64,000 nucleotides of DNA from Streptococcus suis (GTDB lineage: Bacteria > Bacillota > Bacilli > Lactobacillales > Streptococcaceae), in assembly GCA_022354845.1 (NCBI GenBank), contig CP031970.1:124001-188000 (forward strand), given 5' to 3'. A model generated the notes under the pieces. That model was not told where the DNA came from and did no database searches. It saw nothing but the letters and a program-made list of their open reading frames with translations. A program made the position numbers and the translations under genes. The stretch's first letter is position 1; each line of letters starts with the position of its first letter. Positions 37,491 through 45,273 of the stretch are shown here, piece by piece.

Positions 37491-37514
37491 GCAAAAAAAA
37501 AGGAGGAATGCCCC

Positions 37515-37595
37515 ATGAAAAAACAAACCAAACGCAACACAATTAACCTCGGTATCTTTTCATACACATACACCCGTGGCCGTCACTCATTCTAA
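37515..37595 (+). CDS. 26-residue cationic peptide, copy 1 (Lys-6)
   Basis: Starts MKKQTKRNTINLGIF and ends SYTYTRGRHSF. It has six Lys/Arg, one His, no acidic residue and no Cys. There is no signal peptide, double glycine or other known leader. AAGGAGG lies 8 nt upstream. The identical C-terminal 19 residues in all copies suggest that the tail is the active or recognised part. With ABC exporters, a CPBP protease and a two-component system nearby, a secreted bacteriocin or signalling peptide is the best guess. Confidence 0.75.
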   Translation: MKKQTKRNTINLGIFSYTYTRGRHSF

Positions 37596-37653
37596 GTTGG
37601 ATTGAGCGGAGTCACAATAGATTGAAAAAGAAAACACATAAAAGGAGTTTCCC

Positions 37654-37734
37654 ATGAAAAAACAAACCAGACGCAACACAATTAACCTCGGTATCTTTTC
37701 ATACACATACACCCGTGGCCGTCACTCATTCTAA
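37654..37734 (+). CDS. 26-residue cationic peptide, copy 2 (Arg-6)
   Basis: Same as copy 1 except Arg at position 6 (AGA). AAGGAG is 6 nt before the ATG. The conserved arginine/lysine exchange keeps the charge. Confidence 0.75.
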   Translation: MKKQTRRNTINLGIFSYTYTRGRHSF

Positions 37735-37792
37735 GTTGGATTGAGCGAAGTCACAATAGATTGAAAAAGAAAACACATAAAAGGAGTTTCCC

Positions 37793-37873
37793 ATGAAAAA
37801 ACAAACCAAACGCAACACAATTAACCTCGGTATCTTTTCATACACATACACCCGTGGCCGTCACTCATTCTAA
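37793..37873 (+). CDS. 26-residue cationic peptide, copy 3 (Lys-6)
   Basis: Nucleotide sequence identical to copy 1 over the gene; the ribosome site is that of copy 2. Confidence 0.75.
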   Translation: MKKQTKRNTINLGIFSYTYTRGRHSF

Positions 37874-37931
37874 GTTGGATTGAGCGGAGTCACAATAGAT
37901 TGAAAAAGAAAACACATAAAAGGAGTTTCCC

Positions 37932-38012
37932 ATGAAAAAACAAACCAGACGCAACACAATTAACCTCGGTATCTTTTCATACACATACACCCGTGGCCGT
38001 CATTCATTCTAG
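37932..38012 (+). CDS. 26-residue cationic peptide, copy 4 (Arg-6)
   Basis: Same product as copy 2. It differs at the end by CAT for CAC (His-24) and TAG instead of TAA, marking the original right edge of the array. Confidence 0.75.
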   Translation: MKKQTRRNTINLGIFSYTYTRGRHSF

Positions 38013-38019
38013 TAAAACG

Positions 38020-38102
38020 TTATTGATAGTTAACTGAAGGAGAGGTTAACTATCAATAAGATGGGGTTTAAATGTAATATGTTATACCCTATCTTATTGA
38101 TA
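38020..38102 (+). promoter_or_regulatory. Two mutually exclusive RNA hairpins between peptides and transporter genes
   Basis: Hairpin A pairs 38020-38034 with 38045-38059 (15 bp, perfect, 10-nt loop). Hairpin B pairs 38051-38066 with 38087-38102 (16 bp, one G-T wobble, 20-nt loop). They share 38051-38059, so only one can form. Neither has a T-tail. The arrangement could set the peptide-to-transporter expression ratio through processing, partial termination or mRNA protection. Confidence 0.65.
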
Positions 38103-38119
38103 AAAATAGAAAAGGACAA

Positions 38120-38866
38120 ATGACGATGATGTTATTTACTTCAATTTTAAAATCCGTCGCAAGCCGGAGAGATGTCAAAATATTTTTCGGTTTCATTATT
38201 TTACCGATTTTAGTACCGTTTTTATCTCAGACAATGGATGGAGCTCGGGATAACTTTGGTCAAAGTTTTCTGACCTTCTTAGATCTGACTTTGGTCACCC
38301 AGTATCGTGTCATCCTGCCGATTATGATTTTTTCACTCGTTATTACATCTGTTTTTAGAGATGAAATTGATTCCGGAATCATGTTTCTCTATAAGGATAT
38401 CAATCGAACAAAAATATTTAATGCCAAAATCTTAAGTTTGTTTGCCATCTATGGTTTGTATGTCTTGGGAACTATGGTGGCAAGTTTATTGGCCTACTAC
38501 GTCCTGATGGTTCCAAGTGGAGATGTTTCAAGTAATCTATTTCCAGCGCAAGTGGCAGATGGTGGACAGTCACTAGTTTCCATTTTATCAACTGTGACCC
38601 TCAATTTAATTACGATTGTATTGGTGGCGATGATATCCATCAGTTCAAAGACAATCCAGTCTGTCTTGTCAGGAGTCTTCTTTACCTTGCTGGTAACCGT
38701 TTCTCCCATGTTGATTGGAATCCGATATTTATTCCCAAGTGGGTATGTGGAAATGAGTCATTCGAATCTTGGGACAGCCCTTCTTCTCATAGTGGTTCTA
38801 TTTCTTCTATACTTGGGAGTCTGCTACATAAAAGGCTTACAGAAGTTTAAAAAAGTAGAGTTTTAG
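38120..38866 (+). CDS. ABC-2-like permease of the peptide locus (first)
   Basis: The 248-residue protein has six membrane helices and no ATPase. It shares with the protein at 40766 the block MFLYKDINR after SVF-(R/K)-(D/R)E, together with similar size and topology, so the two are paralogues and probably pair with the one ATPase in the cluster. AAAAGGA precedes ATG 38120; an in-frame ATG at 38126 is possible. The role could be export or self-protection against the peptides. Confidence 0.75.
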   Translation: MTMMLFTSILKSVASRRDVKIFFGFIILPILVPFLSQTMDGARDNFGQSFLTFLDLTLVTQYRVILPIMIFSLVITSVFRDEIDSGIMFLYKDINRTKIFNAKILSLFAIYGLYVLGTMVASLLAYYVLMVPSGDVSSNLFPAQVADGGQSLVSILSTVTLNLITIVLVAMISISSKTIQSVLSGVFFTLLVTVSPMLIGIRYLFPSGYVEMSHSNLGTALLLIVVLFLLYLGVCYIKGLQKFKKVEF

Positions 38867-38875
38867 GAGGGAGTC

Positions 38876-39454
38876 ATGTTGGCATCAAATATAAAACAGA
38901 TCTTTATTGCGATAGGCTTGGTCCTGATTGCTTCGATAATCTATGTGTTTGGAACATCGATGATTTTCTTTAGTTCCGGAAATCACTTGGAACTCTCTTA
39001 CTTACTGGCAATCATTTGTTTCATGCCTTTGGGGTTCATTGTCATACCACATCTGATAGCACAAAAAAATTCTCTCTACTCCAACGAATATGATATTCAC
39101 TTTAGTTGGAAATCCTACTTGTTGATAGCAGTTTTGATTTTCATTGCCAATCTTTTCTTTATAAAGAGCAATGAATATTTCCAACAAATGATTATCTCAG
39201 CCTGTGAAGAATTTCTTTTCCGCTTTGTCCTCTATAAGATTCTGCGCAAGCATTATCAGTATTGGCCAACCATTATTATCACTTCTCTCTTGTTTGGCTT
39301 TGTTCTTCACTTGAATTATCCATTCATGGATAATCTATTGATTCGGACACCAGCAGGAATAATCTTCTCATTATTGGCTAGTCGCTTTGGACTTCAGTAT
39401 GCAATTGCTGGTCACTGGCTTTACAATTTAGTCATTTCACAAATTTATTTTTAG
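38876..39454 (+). CDS. CPBP-family intramembrane metalloprotease
   Basis: The 192-residue protein has six to seven helices and the CPBP/Abi motifs: EEFLFR (about 113, the E-E-x3-R motif), FGFVLHL (about 142, F-x3-H) and HWLYNLV (about 181, H-x3-N). Related Rce1-type proteases are frequent in bacteriocin loci, where they confer immunity or mature precursors. AGGAGGG precedes the ATG. Its place among the transporter genes suggests it trims or handles the 26-residue peptides. Confidence 0.85.
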   Translation: MLASNIKQIFIAIGLVLIASIIYVFGTSMIFFSSGNHLELSYLLAIICFMPLGFIVIPHLIAQKNSLYSNEYDIHFSWKSYLLIAVLIFIANLFFIKSNEYFQQMIISACEEFLFRFVLYKILRKHYQYWPTIIITSLLFGFVLHLNYPFMDNLLIRTPAGIIFSLLASRFGLQYAIAGHWLYNLVISQIYF

Positions 39455-39465
39455 GAGGTCACATC

Positions 39466-39894
39466 ATGACATTATTACTTATCGCTGCAATGATTTACGC
39501 TGTACTCGCTTTCGCTGGTTCTCAATTCTTACTGGCCTTATCGGCTCCGGCTTTCGCTTTGTTGGTCTATATATTCCCATTGATACTGAATTTTCTAGTG
39601 ACCAAGATGCAAAAGAACGACACACAGAAATTGATCGCAAGTTTGGTTAGTCCAATTCTCACGGTGCTATTCTATGTTGGTTTTGTTTCCCTATCCCTAT
39701 CTTCAGGGGCATGGTCTAAATTTGTTGAAGCAAACAATGTTGCCAACAGCAGTATCATTTTGGAAATTACAACGACACCACTGGATGCATCTCAACTGAT
39801 CTTCGTTTCCTTGGTTTTCTTCGGAATCTCACTCGCAACATATTTTATCTCAAAAGCATCGCTTTCAAAAAATAGAGGAGTTCAACATGCTTAA
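39466..39894 (+). CDS. Small membrane protein of the peptide locus
   Basis: The 142-residue protein has about four hydrophobic segments (about 3-25, 28-48, 60-85 and 110-130) and a basic C-terminus. No family is recognised. TTAGGAGGT precedes the ATG. It overlaps the ATPase gene by 8 bp. An immunity protein is one possibility, inferred only from position. Confidence 0.6.
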   Translation: MTLLLIAAMIYAVLAFAGSQFLLALSAPAFALLVYIFPLILNFLVTKMQKNDTQKLIASLVSPILTVLFYVGFVSLSLSSGAWSKFVEANNVANSSIILEITTTPLDASQLIFVSLVFFGISLATYFISKASLSKNRGVQHA

Positions 39895-40759
39895 GGTTGA
39901 AAACATTTCAAAAAAATTCGCTGGTAATGATTTTTACTCTCTCAAGGATGTTAGCATGGAGATTAAAAAGGGAGAAATTGTCGGTTTGATTGGTAAAAAT
40001 GGTGCCGGTAAATCAACCCTTATGAAATTGATGGCAAAATCCTTAAAACCAACTGCGGGCAAGATTACCTATAAAGGTGAGGATATCAATGGTCGTGATA
40101 ATGTTCTGGATGATTTCGGAATTATGATCGATCCAGTCTTTTATCCAGAAATGTCTGTTGTGGATAATTTAAAATTCTACCTCAAGCTACATGGCAAACA
40201 AGAACTGTACTCCAATATTGAACCTACCTTGAAAATTGTCGAACTCTGGGATGCTCGCAATCGTAAACCAAAAGGTTTTTCCTTCGGGATGAAACAAAGA
40301 ACAGCATTGGCTATCGCCATGGTTGCTGAACCGGACTTCCTTATTCTCGACGAACCATTCGTTGGTTTGGATCCAATCGGGGTTCAAAAACTCATTGATA
40401 TCCTCAAAAAATGGTCTAGTGAACGCCAAATCTCCATGCTCATCTCTAGTCACCAATTGGGAGAGTTGGAAGCTCTTTGTGAACGGTATGTTTACATTGA
40501 TGGTGGACAGTTAGCCGAGTCCTTTGCAGGACAAGAAGCACAGAGTGTCATTGTAAAACTTACTCCAGGTATTGACCTTGACTTCTTGCAACCCTTCTTA
40601 TCAGAAAATGTAAAACTTAGAGAACAGGACCTTGAAATTTCAACTGTTACAGATAAGGATAGCTTGAATCAACTTTGGGCAACGCTTGGTAACAACCATC
40701 TCATTAATGGTATTGAAATCAAGGAAAATCACCTTAAAGAGGTATTTATGAAAGGATAA
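39887..40759 (+). CDS. ABC transporter ATP-binding protein
   Basis: The 290-residue ATPase has Walker A GLIGKNGAGKSTLMKL (about 34-49), signature FSFGMKQRTALA (about 127; unusual F in place of the first S-G), Walker B FLILDEPFVGLDP (about 147) and switch SSHQLGELE. It is of the type that energises small ABC-2 permeases, and the permease genes flank it (38120 and 40766). A C-terminal extension of about 70 residues is family-specific. Confidence 0.9.
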   Translation: MLKVENISKKFAGNDFYSLKDVSMEIKKGEIVGLIGKNGAGKSTLMKLMAKSLKPTAGKITYKGEDINGRDNVLDDFGIMIDPVFYPEMSVVDNLKFYLKLHGKQELYSNIEPTLKIVELWDARNRKPKGFSFGMKQRTALAIAMVAEPDFLILDEPFVGLDPIGVQKLIDILKKWSSERQISMLISSHQLGELEALCERYVYIDGGQLAESFAGQEAQSVIVKLTPGIDLDFLQPFLSENVKLREQDLEISTVTDKDSLNQLWATLGNNHLINGIEIKENHLKEVFMKG

Positions 40760-40765
40760 AACAGT

Positions 40766-41536
40766 ATGAATGGCATTTTTTCAGCAGTATTCGAATCAGT
40801 ATGGAAGCGGAAAGAGACGAAGATATTCCTAGTCTTCGCCCTCTATCCCTTGATCTACTTTGTTGCATCCTTCTTTGACTCTTCCAATTTCATGCAGATC
40901 AATGTTGGTAGCGGTTCTCAGGTTGGCTATATTGATTTTGCGGATATGATGCTCAATTCGGTTGATGCCATGATGTTACCAACATTGGCCCTCTATTTCT
41001 TGACAATCTCTGTGTTTAAGCGTGAGACTGATGACCACACCATGTTTTTATACAAGGACATCAATCGTCGGTCAATCTTCCTAACGAAGTTTTTCAGTCT
41101 TGCACTGATTTTAGTGCTCTACTTTGTATTATTCTTTATCGTGACACTATTTGTTCACTATACTCGTGTCGTCAACATGGACTTTGGCAGCAGTCGTCTC
41201 GGATCAGACGATCTCTATTCCACCATCTATGCAGGGATCAGCATGCTCGTCATTTTCCTGAAAGGTATTTTTTCCATCGCCGCCGCAGCCTACCTCTCTT
41301 TACGTTTCGGAACGGGAGCGACGATGGGGGTATCTATCGCCTTGTCAATAGCCATGACAATCACATCCATTATCGGAGGACCAGTTGCGATGATTTTCCC
41401 AAATGGTTACAATCAGTTTTTCAAAAGTGTCAGTGACGTTTGGATTCCTTTGGTGGGGTCAGTAGCCATTACTAGTTTGTATACTGTCTTTTGCAATTAC
41501 TTTAGTATCAGAACATTTAAAAATTTGGAGTTTTAA
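40766..41536 (+). CDS. ABC-2-like permease of the peptide locus (second)
   Basis: The 256-residue protein has six helices and MFLYKDINRRSIF (about 93), matching its paralogue at 38120. It begins 6 bp after the ATPase gene. Two different permeases with one ATPase suggest a heteromeric transporter, like small lantibiotic immunity or YydIJ-type exporters. Confidence 0.75.
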   Translation: MNGIFSAVFESVWKRKETKIFLVFALYPLIYFVASFFDSSNFMQINVGSGSQVGYIDFADMMLNSVDAMMLPTLALYFLTISVFKRETDDHTMFLYKDINRRSIFLTKFFSLALILVLYFVLFFIVTLFVHYTRVVNMDFGSSRLGSDDLYSTIYAGISMLVIFLKGIFSIAAAAYLSLRFGTGATMGVSIALSIAMTITSIIGGPVAMIFPNGYNQFFKSVSDVWIPLVGSVAITSLYTVFCNYFSIRTFKNLEF

Positions 41537-41538
41537 GG

Positions 41539-43254
41539 ATGACAAACCCATTGTTCAAGTTGCTCATCGGCTTTCTTAATAAACCGAAATTCATTGTCGG
41601 TTTCATCTTAAGCTTGTTAGGAACCAGTTTAGGCCTCTTGTTGCCACAGGTGATTGGTAAATTATTAGATATCACTTTTTTAACAGAGATAGCCTCCCAG
41701 CCGCTTCTGTTAACTGGGATGGTCCTATTCTTCGTGTCTGTTTATGTGATTCGAGCGGTCTCTTCCTACTTGGTAGGGACCTGTGGCAGTCAGGCCTTAA
41801 ATAAAATTCAGAAACATATCTATGATCATCTTTTAAAGGCGTCTGTTCAGGAATTGGATGCTTATCAGTCTGGAGACTTAGCCAGTCGATTGACGAACGA
41901 TATGTCGATCGTCTTGAATTTTATGACAGTAGTTGTTCCAAATTTATTATTAAACGTTATCGTCATTGTTGGATCCATTTATTTCTTATTTATGATCAGT
42001 TCGTCAATGACCTTCATTAGTTTATTGATTGTTCCGGTTTTGTTATTGGTTATCGTGCCCATCAACGCTCATTTGGAGGCTTACTATAATGACTACCAGA
42101 CTGGGGTCGGAGAAATTTCGAGCCGCATTAGTCATAAGTTTGTCCATATTCGTCTCATGAAAGCCTTTCGCGGAGAGCATAGTGAGGCAAGAGATATGGG
42201 GAAATCTTTTGATCATCTGACATCAAATTATAAAAAGATTATTGGCTGGTCTTCTTTCCAAAATACACTGATTAGTAGCTTGATGATGGGGTTTATTATC
42301 TTGATTCTTGTCCTGGCTGGAGGCGAGGTGGCTAGAGGAACAATGACGATGAGTTCATTAACGACCTTTATCCTTTATATTACCCAGCTCATTGATCCCA
42401 TCTCAGATGTTTCGGATGCCATGACCGAAATAAGCGAGTTCAGAAGCGTTTCAAACCGCTTAATGGAAGTCTTGAAATTGGCTAAAGAAGATGATGGCAA
42501 GGATTACTCTAGTATCGAGAGTGCAGCCATTCGCATGTCAGGTGTTCAATTTGCCTATGATACAGAACGTATATTGAACGACTTATCTGTTCAAATCCCT
42601 TCTGGGAAACATGTTGCGATTGTTGGGCCGAGTGGTTCTGGAAAATCGACAATCTTTTCTTTGTTGATGAAATTCTACCAGGACTATCAAGGCAGTATCC
42701 AAATTGGTCAACAGGAGTTGAAAGATTTATCGCCTAGTCAAGTACGTCAAATGATTTCCTACATCCCCCAAGACAATACTCTGTTCCATGGGACCTTACG
42801 CGAAAATTTACTGTATGGAAAAAATAGCGGAGTGTCTGAGGAGCGCTTGTATGAAATTTTAGAACAACTGGATCTGACCAAGTTGGTGAATGAATTAGAA
42901 AAGGGAATTGATACTAAAATTTCAGATAGTGGTACAGGCCTTTCTGAAGGTCAAAAACAGCGCTTCAACATTGCGAGGGCCTTTATGGTCGATCATCCTA
43001 TCTATCTGTTAGACGAGGTAACAGCTAGTCTCGATAGTGTTACGGAAAGCATTATTAGTAAAGCAATTGATAAGTTTACAGCAGGAAAAACCCGCTTGAC
43101 GATTGCTCATCGCTTAAATACGGTTAGAGAGGCAGACTATATATTGGTCTTAAATAAGAATGGCTCTGTTTCAGACTTTGGAAAACACCAGCAGTTAATC
43201 CAACGGAACCATCTTTACAATCATTTCTTGTCTGAATTACAAGCAGCAGGTTAA
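41539..43254 (+). CDS. Full-length ABC exporter of the peptide locus
   Basis: The 571-residue protein joins a six-helix exporter domain (about 1-310) to an ATPase domain with Walker A GPSGSGKSTIFSL (about 363), signature LSEGQKQRFNIARA (about 475) and Walker B IYLLDEVTASLDS (about 495). It starts directly in the membrane domain, so it lacks the C39 peptidase that removes double-glycine leaders, which agrees with the leaderless look of the peptides. It is the last gene of the operon. The likely cargo is the set of short peptides. Confidence 0.85.
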   Translation: MTNPLFKLLIGFLNKPKFIVGFILSLLGTSLGLLLPQVIGKLLDITFLTEIASQPLLLTGMVLFFVSVYVIRAVSSYLVGTCGSQALNKIQKHIYDHLLKASVQELDAYQSGDLASRLTNDMSIVLNFMTVVVPNLLLNVIVIVGSIYFLFMISSSMTFISLLIVPVLLLVIVPINAHLEAYYNDYQTGVGEISSRISHKFVHIRLMKAFRGEHSEARDMGKSFDHLTSNYKKIIGWSSFQNTLISSLMMGFIILILVLAGGEVARGTMTMSSLTTFILYITQLIDPISDVSDAMTEISEFRSVSNRLMEVLKLAKEDDGKDYSSIESAAIRMSGVQFAYDTERILNDLSVQIPSGKHVAIVGPSGSGKSTIFSLLMKFYQDYQGSIQIGQQELKDLSPSQVRQMISYIPQDNTLFHGTLRENLLYGKNSGVSEERLYEILEQLDLTKLVNELEKGIDTKISDSGTGLSEGQKQRFNIARAFMVDHPIYLLDEVTASLDSVTESIISKAIDKFTAGKTRLTIAHRLNTVREADYILVLNKNGSVSDFGKHQQLIQRNHLYNHFLSELQAAG

Positions 43255-43316
43255 AAACAGTTAATCTGAGATAGGAACCGTCTCAAGACAGGGATAGTTA
43301 GAAACATCAATATGCT

Positions 43317-43347
43317 TAGTTTCTTGTATCGCACAGGAAACTTTTTT
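43317..43347 (+). terminator. Terminator of the peptide operon
   Basis: AGTTTCTTGT/ACAGGAAACT 10-bp stem with one wobble, ATCGC loop, T6 tail. Confidence 0.85.
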
Positions 43348-44161
43348 ATTTCTGTGATTTTGGTTCATTCCAAACAGAGTTAATCGGTAATCTTTTGATT
43401 TCTGCAACAGGCTACAGGCTAGTTTTAGAGTATAGAGCGAAAAATTGGAGCGGGAAAGAACTCGACAAGTCGAAAAAAAGTTGGCTCTTTGTCAACTGTA
43501 GTGGGTAGATGAAAAGCTAACACCTAGAGAGGACGAACTTCGCTCTCTCTTTCTTTATCTCTTTTTTGTTTTTAGGAGATAAGCTGAAAAGGGCTCTCCC
43601 CAGCCCTTTTCACTGTTCAATGCAATCAAAATCCGTTTTTTAAAGTTTTCAAAGTTCCTGAAACCAAAGGCATTTCTCTTAATGACTTTGATGAGATTAT
43701 TGGTAGCTTCCAGTTTGGCGTTGGAATAAGGCAATTCCATGGCGTTTAAAACCTTGTCTTTATCCTTTAAAAATGTCTTCAATACCGTCTGGAAAATAGG
43801 ATTAACGATGGCTATTTCCTGTTCGATGAGGTCAAAGAAATGGTCTGAGTTCTTCTCTTGGAAATGAAATAAGAGAAGCTGATAGAGTTCATAGTGTTGT
43901 CGTAGTTCCTCGGAGAAAGACAGGAGTTTTTCGAGTATTTCCTTGTTAGTCAAATGCATTCGAAACATAGGTCGATAAAATCGTTTATCGCTGAGTTTAC
44001 GGCTATCTTGTTGTATCAATTTCCAGTAACGTTTCAAGGCTCGGTATTCCTGCGATTTTCTGTCGAATTGATTCATAATTTGAATACGGACACGGTTCAT
44101 AGCACGACTAAGGTGTTGCACGATATGAAAGCGATCGAGTACAATTTTTGCATTGGGGAGT

Positions 44162-44187
44162 GAAACAGTCTGGGAATAGACTGTTTC
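44162..44187. repeat. Palindromic hairpin insert 1 in the transposase
   Basis: GAAACAGTCT-GGGAAT-AGACTGTTTC, 10-bp arms. Flanking sequence to about 44222 also seems foreign to the transposase. Confidence 0.75.
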
Positions 44188-44408
44188 AGCCTGAGCTCAG
44201 AAATAGAATAGCGAAGGGGTTAGCAAGTTGATAATAGGGACTAAACATATCCATGGTAATCACTTTGACCCGTTTTCTAACCTTTCTAGGATAGCGTAGA
44301 AAGTGGTTTCGGATGGTTGCTTGAGTTCTTCCGTCGAGAATGGCGATGATATTTAGGGAGTCGAAATCTTGAGCGATGAAGCTCATTTTCCCCTTCTTGA
44401 AGGCAGCT

Positions 44409-44434
44409 CAAACAGTCTATCCCCAGACTGTTTG
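44409..44434. repeat. Palindromic hairpin insert 2 in the transposase
   Basis: CAAACAGTCT-ATCCCC-AGACTGTTTG, the same element as insert 1 in opposite orientation (loop GGGGAT on the other strand). Confidence 0.75.
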
Positions 44435-45097
44435 ACTCCCAGCTCATCACCTCAGGTAAGGTATTCCAATCCGTTTCAAACTTGAACTCATTTAGCTTTC
44501 TTATAACTGATGATGTTGAGATAGATAGCCTGTGTGCAATATGTTTCATTGCTTGATTTTCGATGAGTAATTGTGCGATTTTCTGGTTAACAGCGACAGA
44601 GATTTGGTGGTTTTTCTTGACAAGAGGAGTTTCAGCGACCGCCATTTTCCCACATTCTTTACACTTGAACCGACGCTTTCTAAGGCGGATAAGTAAGGGA
44701 TAGCCAGCTGTTTCTAGGTAGGGGATTTTTGAGGCTTTCTGGTAGTCGTACTTAGCCATTTGTCACTTGCATTTTGGGCATTTAGGGGCTGTGTAGTCCA
44801 AGTGACCGTGGAGTTCTAAGTGAGTTCCCATATCATATTCATCAGTAATAGTGATATTTTTGTCTTTAATTCTGAGAAAATTTGTGATAAGATTTAGTTG
44901 TTCCATATGAGTCTTTCTAATGAGTTGTTTAGTCGCTTTTCATTATAGGTCATATGGGACTTTTTGTATATACTCAAAAAGGCTCCATAATTTCCATGGT
45001 AGTTTTACCCACTACAGAAATTATAGAGCCAAAAAGTTCATCTACTCGCCCCCGCTGTGTCAAAATGCAACCCCGAACTCTAAGAAGAGAGGCTAGG

Positions 45098-45122
45098 CAG
45101 AAAGCCCAGCCTCATTGTTTTT
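45098..45122 (+). terminator. Hairpin with T-rich tail near the IS right flank
   Basis: GAGGCTAGGC...GCCCAGCCTC stem, ATTGTTTTTG tail. A similar AGGCTGG hairpin occurs near 48690. Confidence 0.5.
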
Positions 45123-45146
45123 GTATCTCAATTGATGGCGGTAGAA

Positions 45147-45185
45147 TCACGTTATTCTGACATCTTTTGAAACAATTGCAACCAT
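45147..45185 (-). CDS. Possible 12-residue peptide with a strong ribosome site
   Basis: On the minus strand AAAGGAGGT lies 6 nt before ATG 45185, which opens MVAIVSKDVRIT and TGA. It resembles the MTAVIV start of the 27-residue peptide only loosely. No promoter is evident and a terminator separates it from the gene upstream. It may be a real tiny peptide or the start of a truncated gene. Confidence 0.35.
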   Translation of the reverse strand: MVAIVSKDVRIT

Positions 45186-45241
45186 GAAATACCTCCTTTA
45201 AATTGAAGACTTGGTGATGTTGTGTTATGATAAGAAGTAAT

Positions 45242-45268
45242 AAAAAAAAGATGAAAACGCTCCATCTT
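45242..45268 (-). terminator. Terminator of the receiver-like gene
   Basis: On the minus strand AAGATG/CATCTT stem with a 9-nt loop and T8 tail, just after the stop. Confidence 0.8.
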
Positions 45269-45273
45269 GTGTT

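Larger units (their letters stand above)
37513..38010 (+). repeat. Tandem repeat, 139-bp period, four peptide genes
   Basis: The four ATGs at 37515, 37654, 37793 and 37932 are each exactly 139 bp apart. Each unit holds an 81-bp gene and a 58-bp spacer ending in AAAAGGAGTTTCCC. Units alternate: codon 6 is AAA, AGA, AAA, AGA, and the spacer reads GCGGAG, GCGAAG, GCGGAG. The pattern indicates that a two-unit block of 278 bp was itself duplicated, so the array is young. Confidence 0.95.
43555..44906 (-). pseudogene. ISL3-family transposase, broken three times
   Basis: From ATG 44906 the protein reads the N-terminal zinc ribbon region (APKCPKCK), then TGA at 44763-44765. It continues in frame with AKYDYQKASKIPYLETAGYP and FKCKECGKMAV to MSW. 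There a hairpin insertion (44409-44434) breaks the frame; the DDE core resumes with MSFIAQDFDSLNIIAILDGR. A second insertion around 44162-44187 interrupts it after MFSPYYQLA, and the last part runs from VQHLSRAMNRVRIQ to 43555. Confidence 0.88.
43483..45030 (-). mobile_element. ISL3-family insertion sequence, inactivated
   Basis: The ends are inverted repeats: left GGCTCT-N7-CTGTAGTGGGT (43483-43506) and right, read inward, GGCTCT-N7-CTGTAGTGGGT (45030-45007). The 8 bp AAAAAGTT stands on both sides (43475-43482 and 45031-45038), a perfect target duplication of the size known for ISL3. The element is 1548 bp and encodes one transposase on the minus strand, which is broken. Confidence 0.92.

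Noticed and set aside
37515..38012. CRISPR-like array
   Set aside because: The repeats are 139 bp, contain genes with ribosome sites, and have no unique spacers or cas genes.
37302..43254. Lanthipeptide, sactipeptide or thiopeptide cluster
   Set aside because: No LanB, LanC, LanM, radical SAM or YcaO-like protein is encoded in the region, and the 26-mers have no cysteine.
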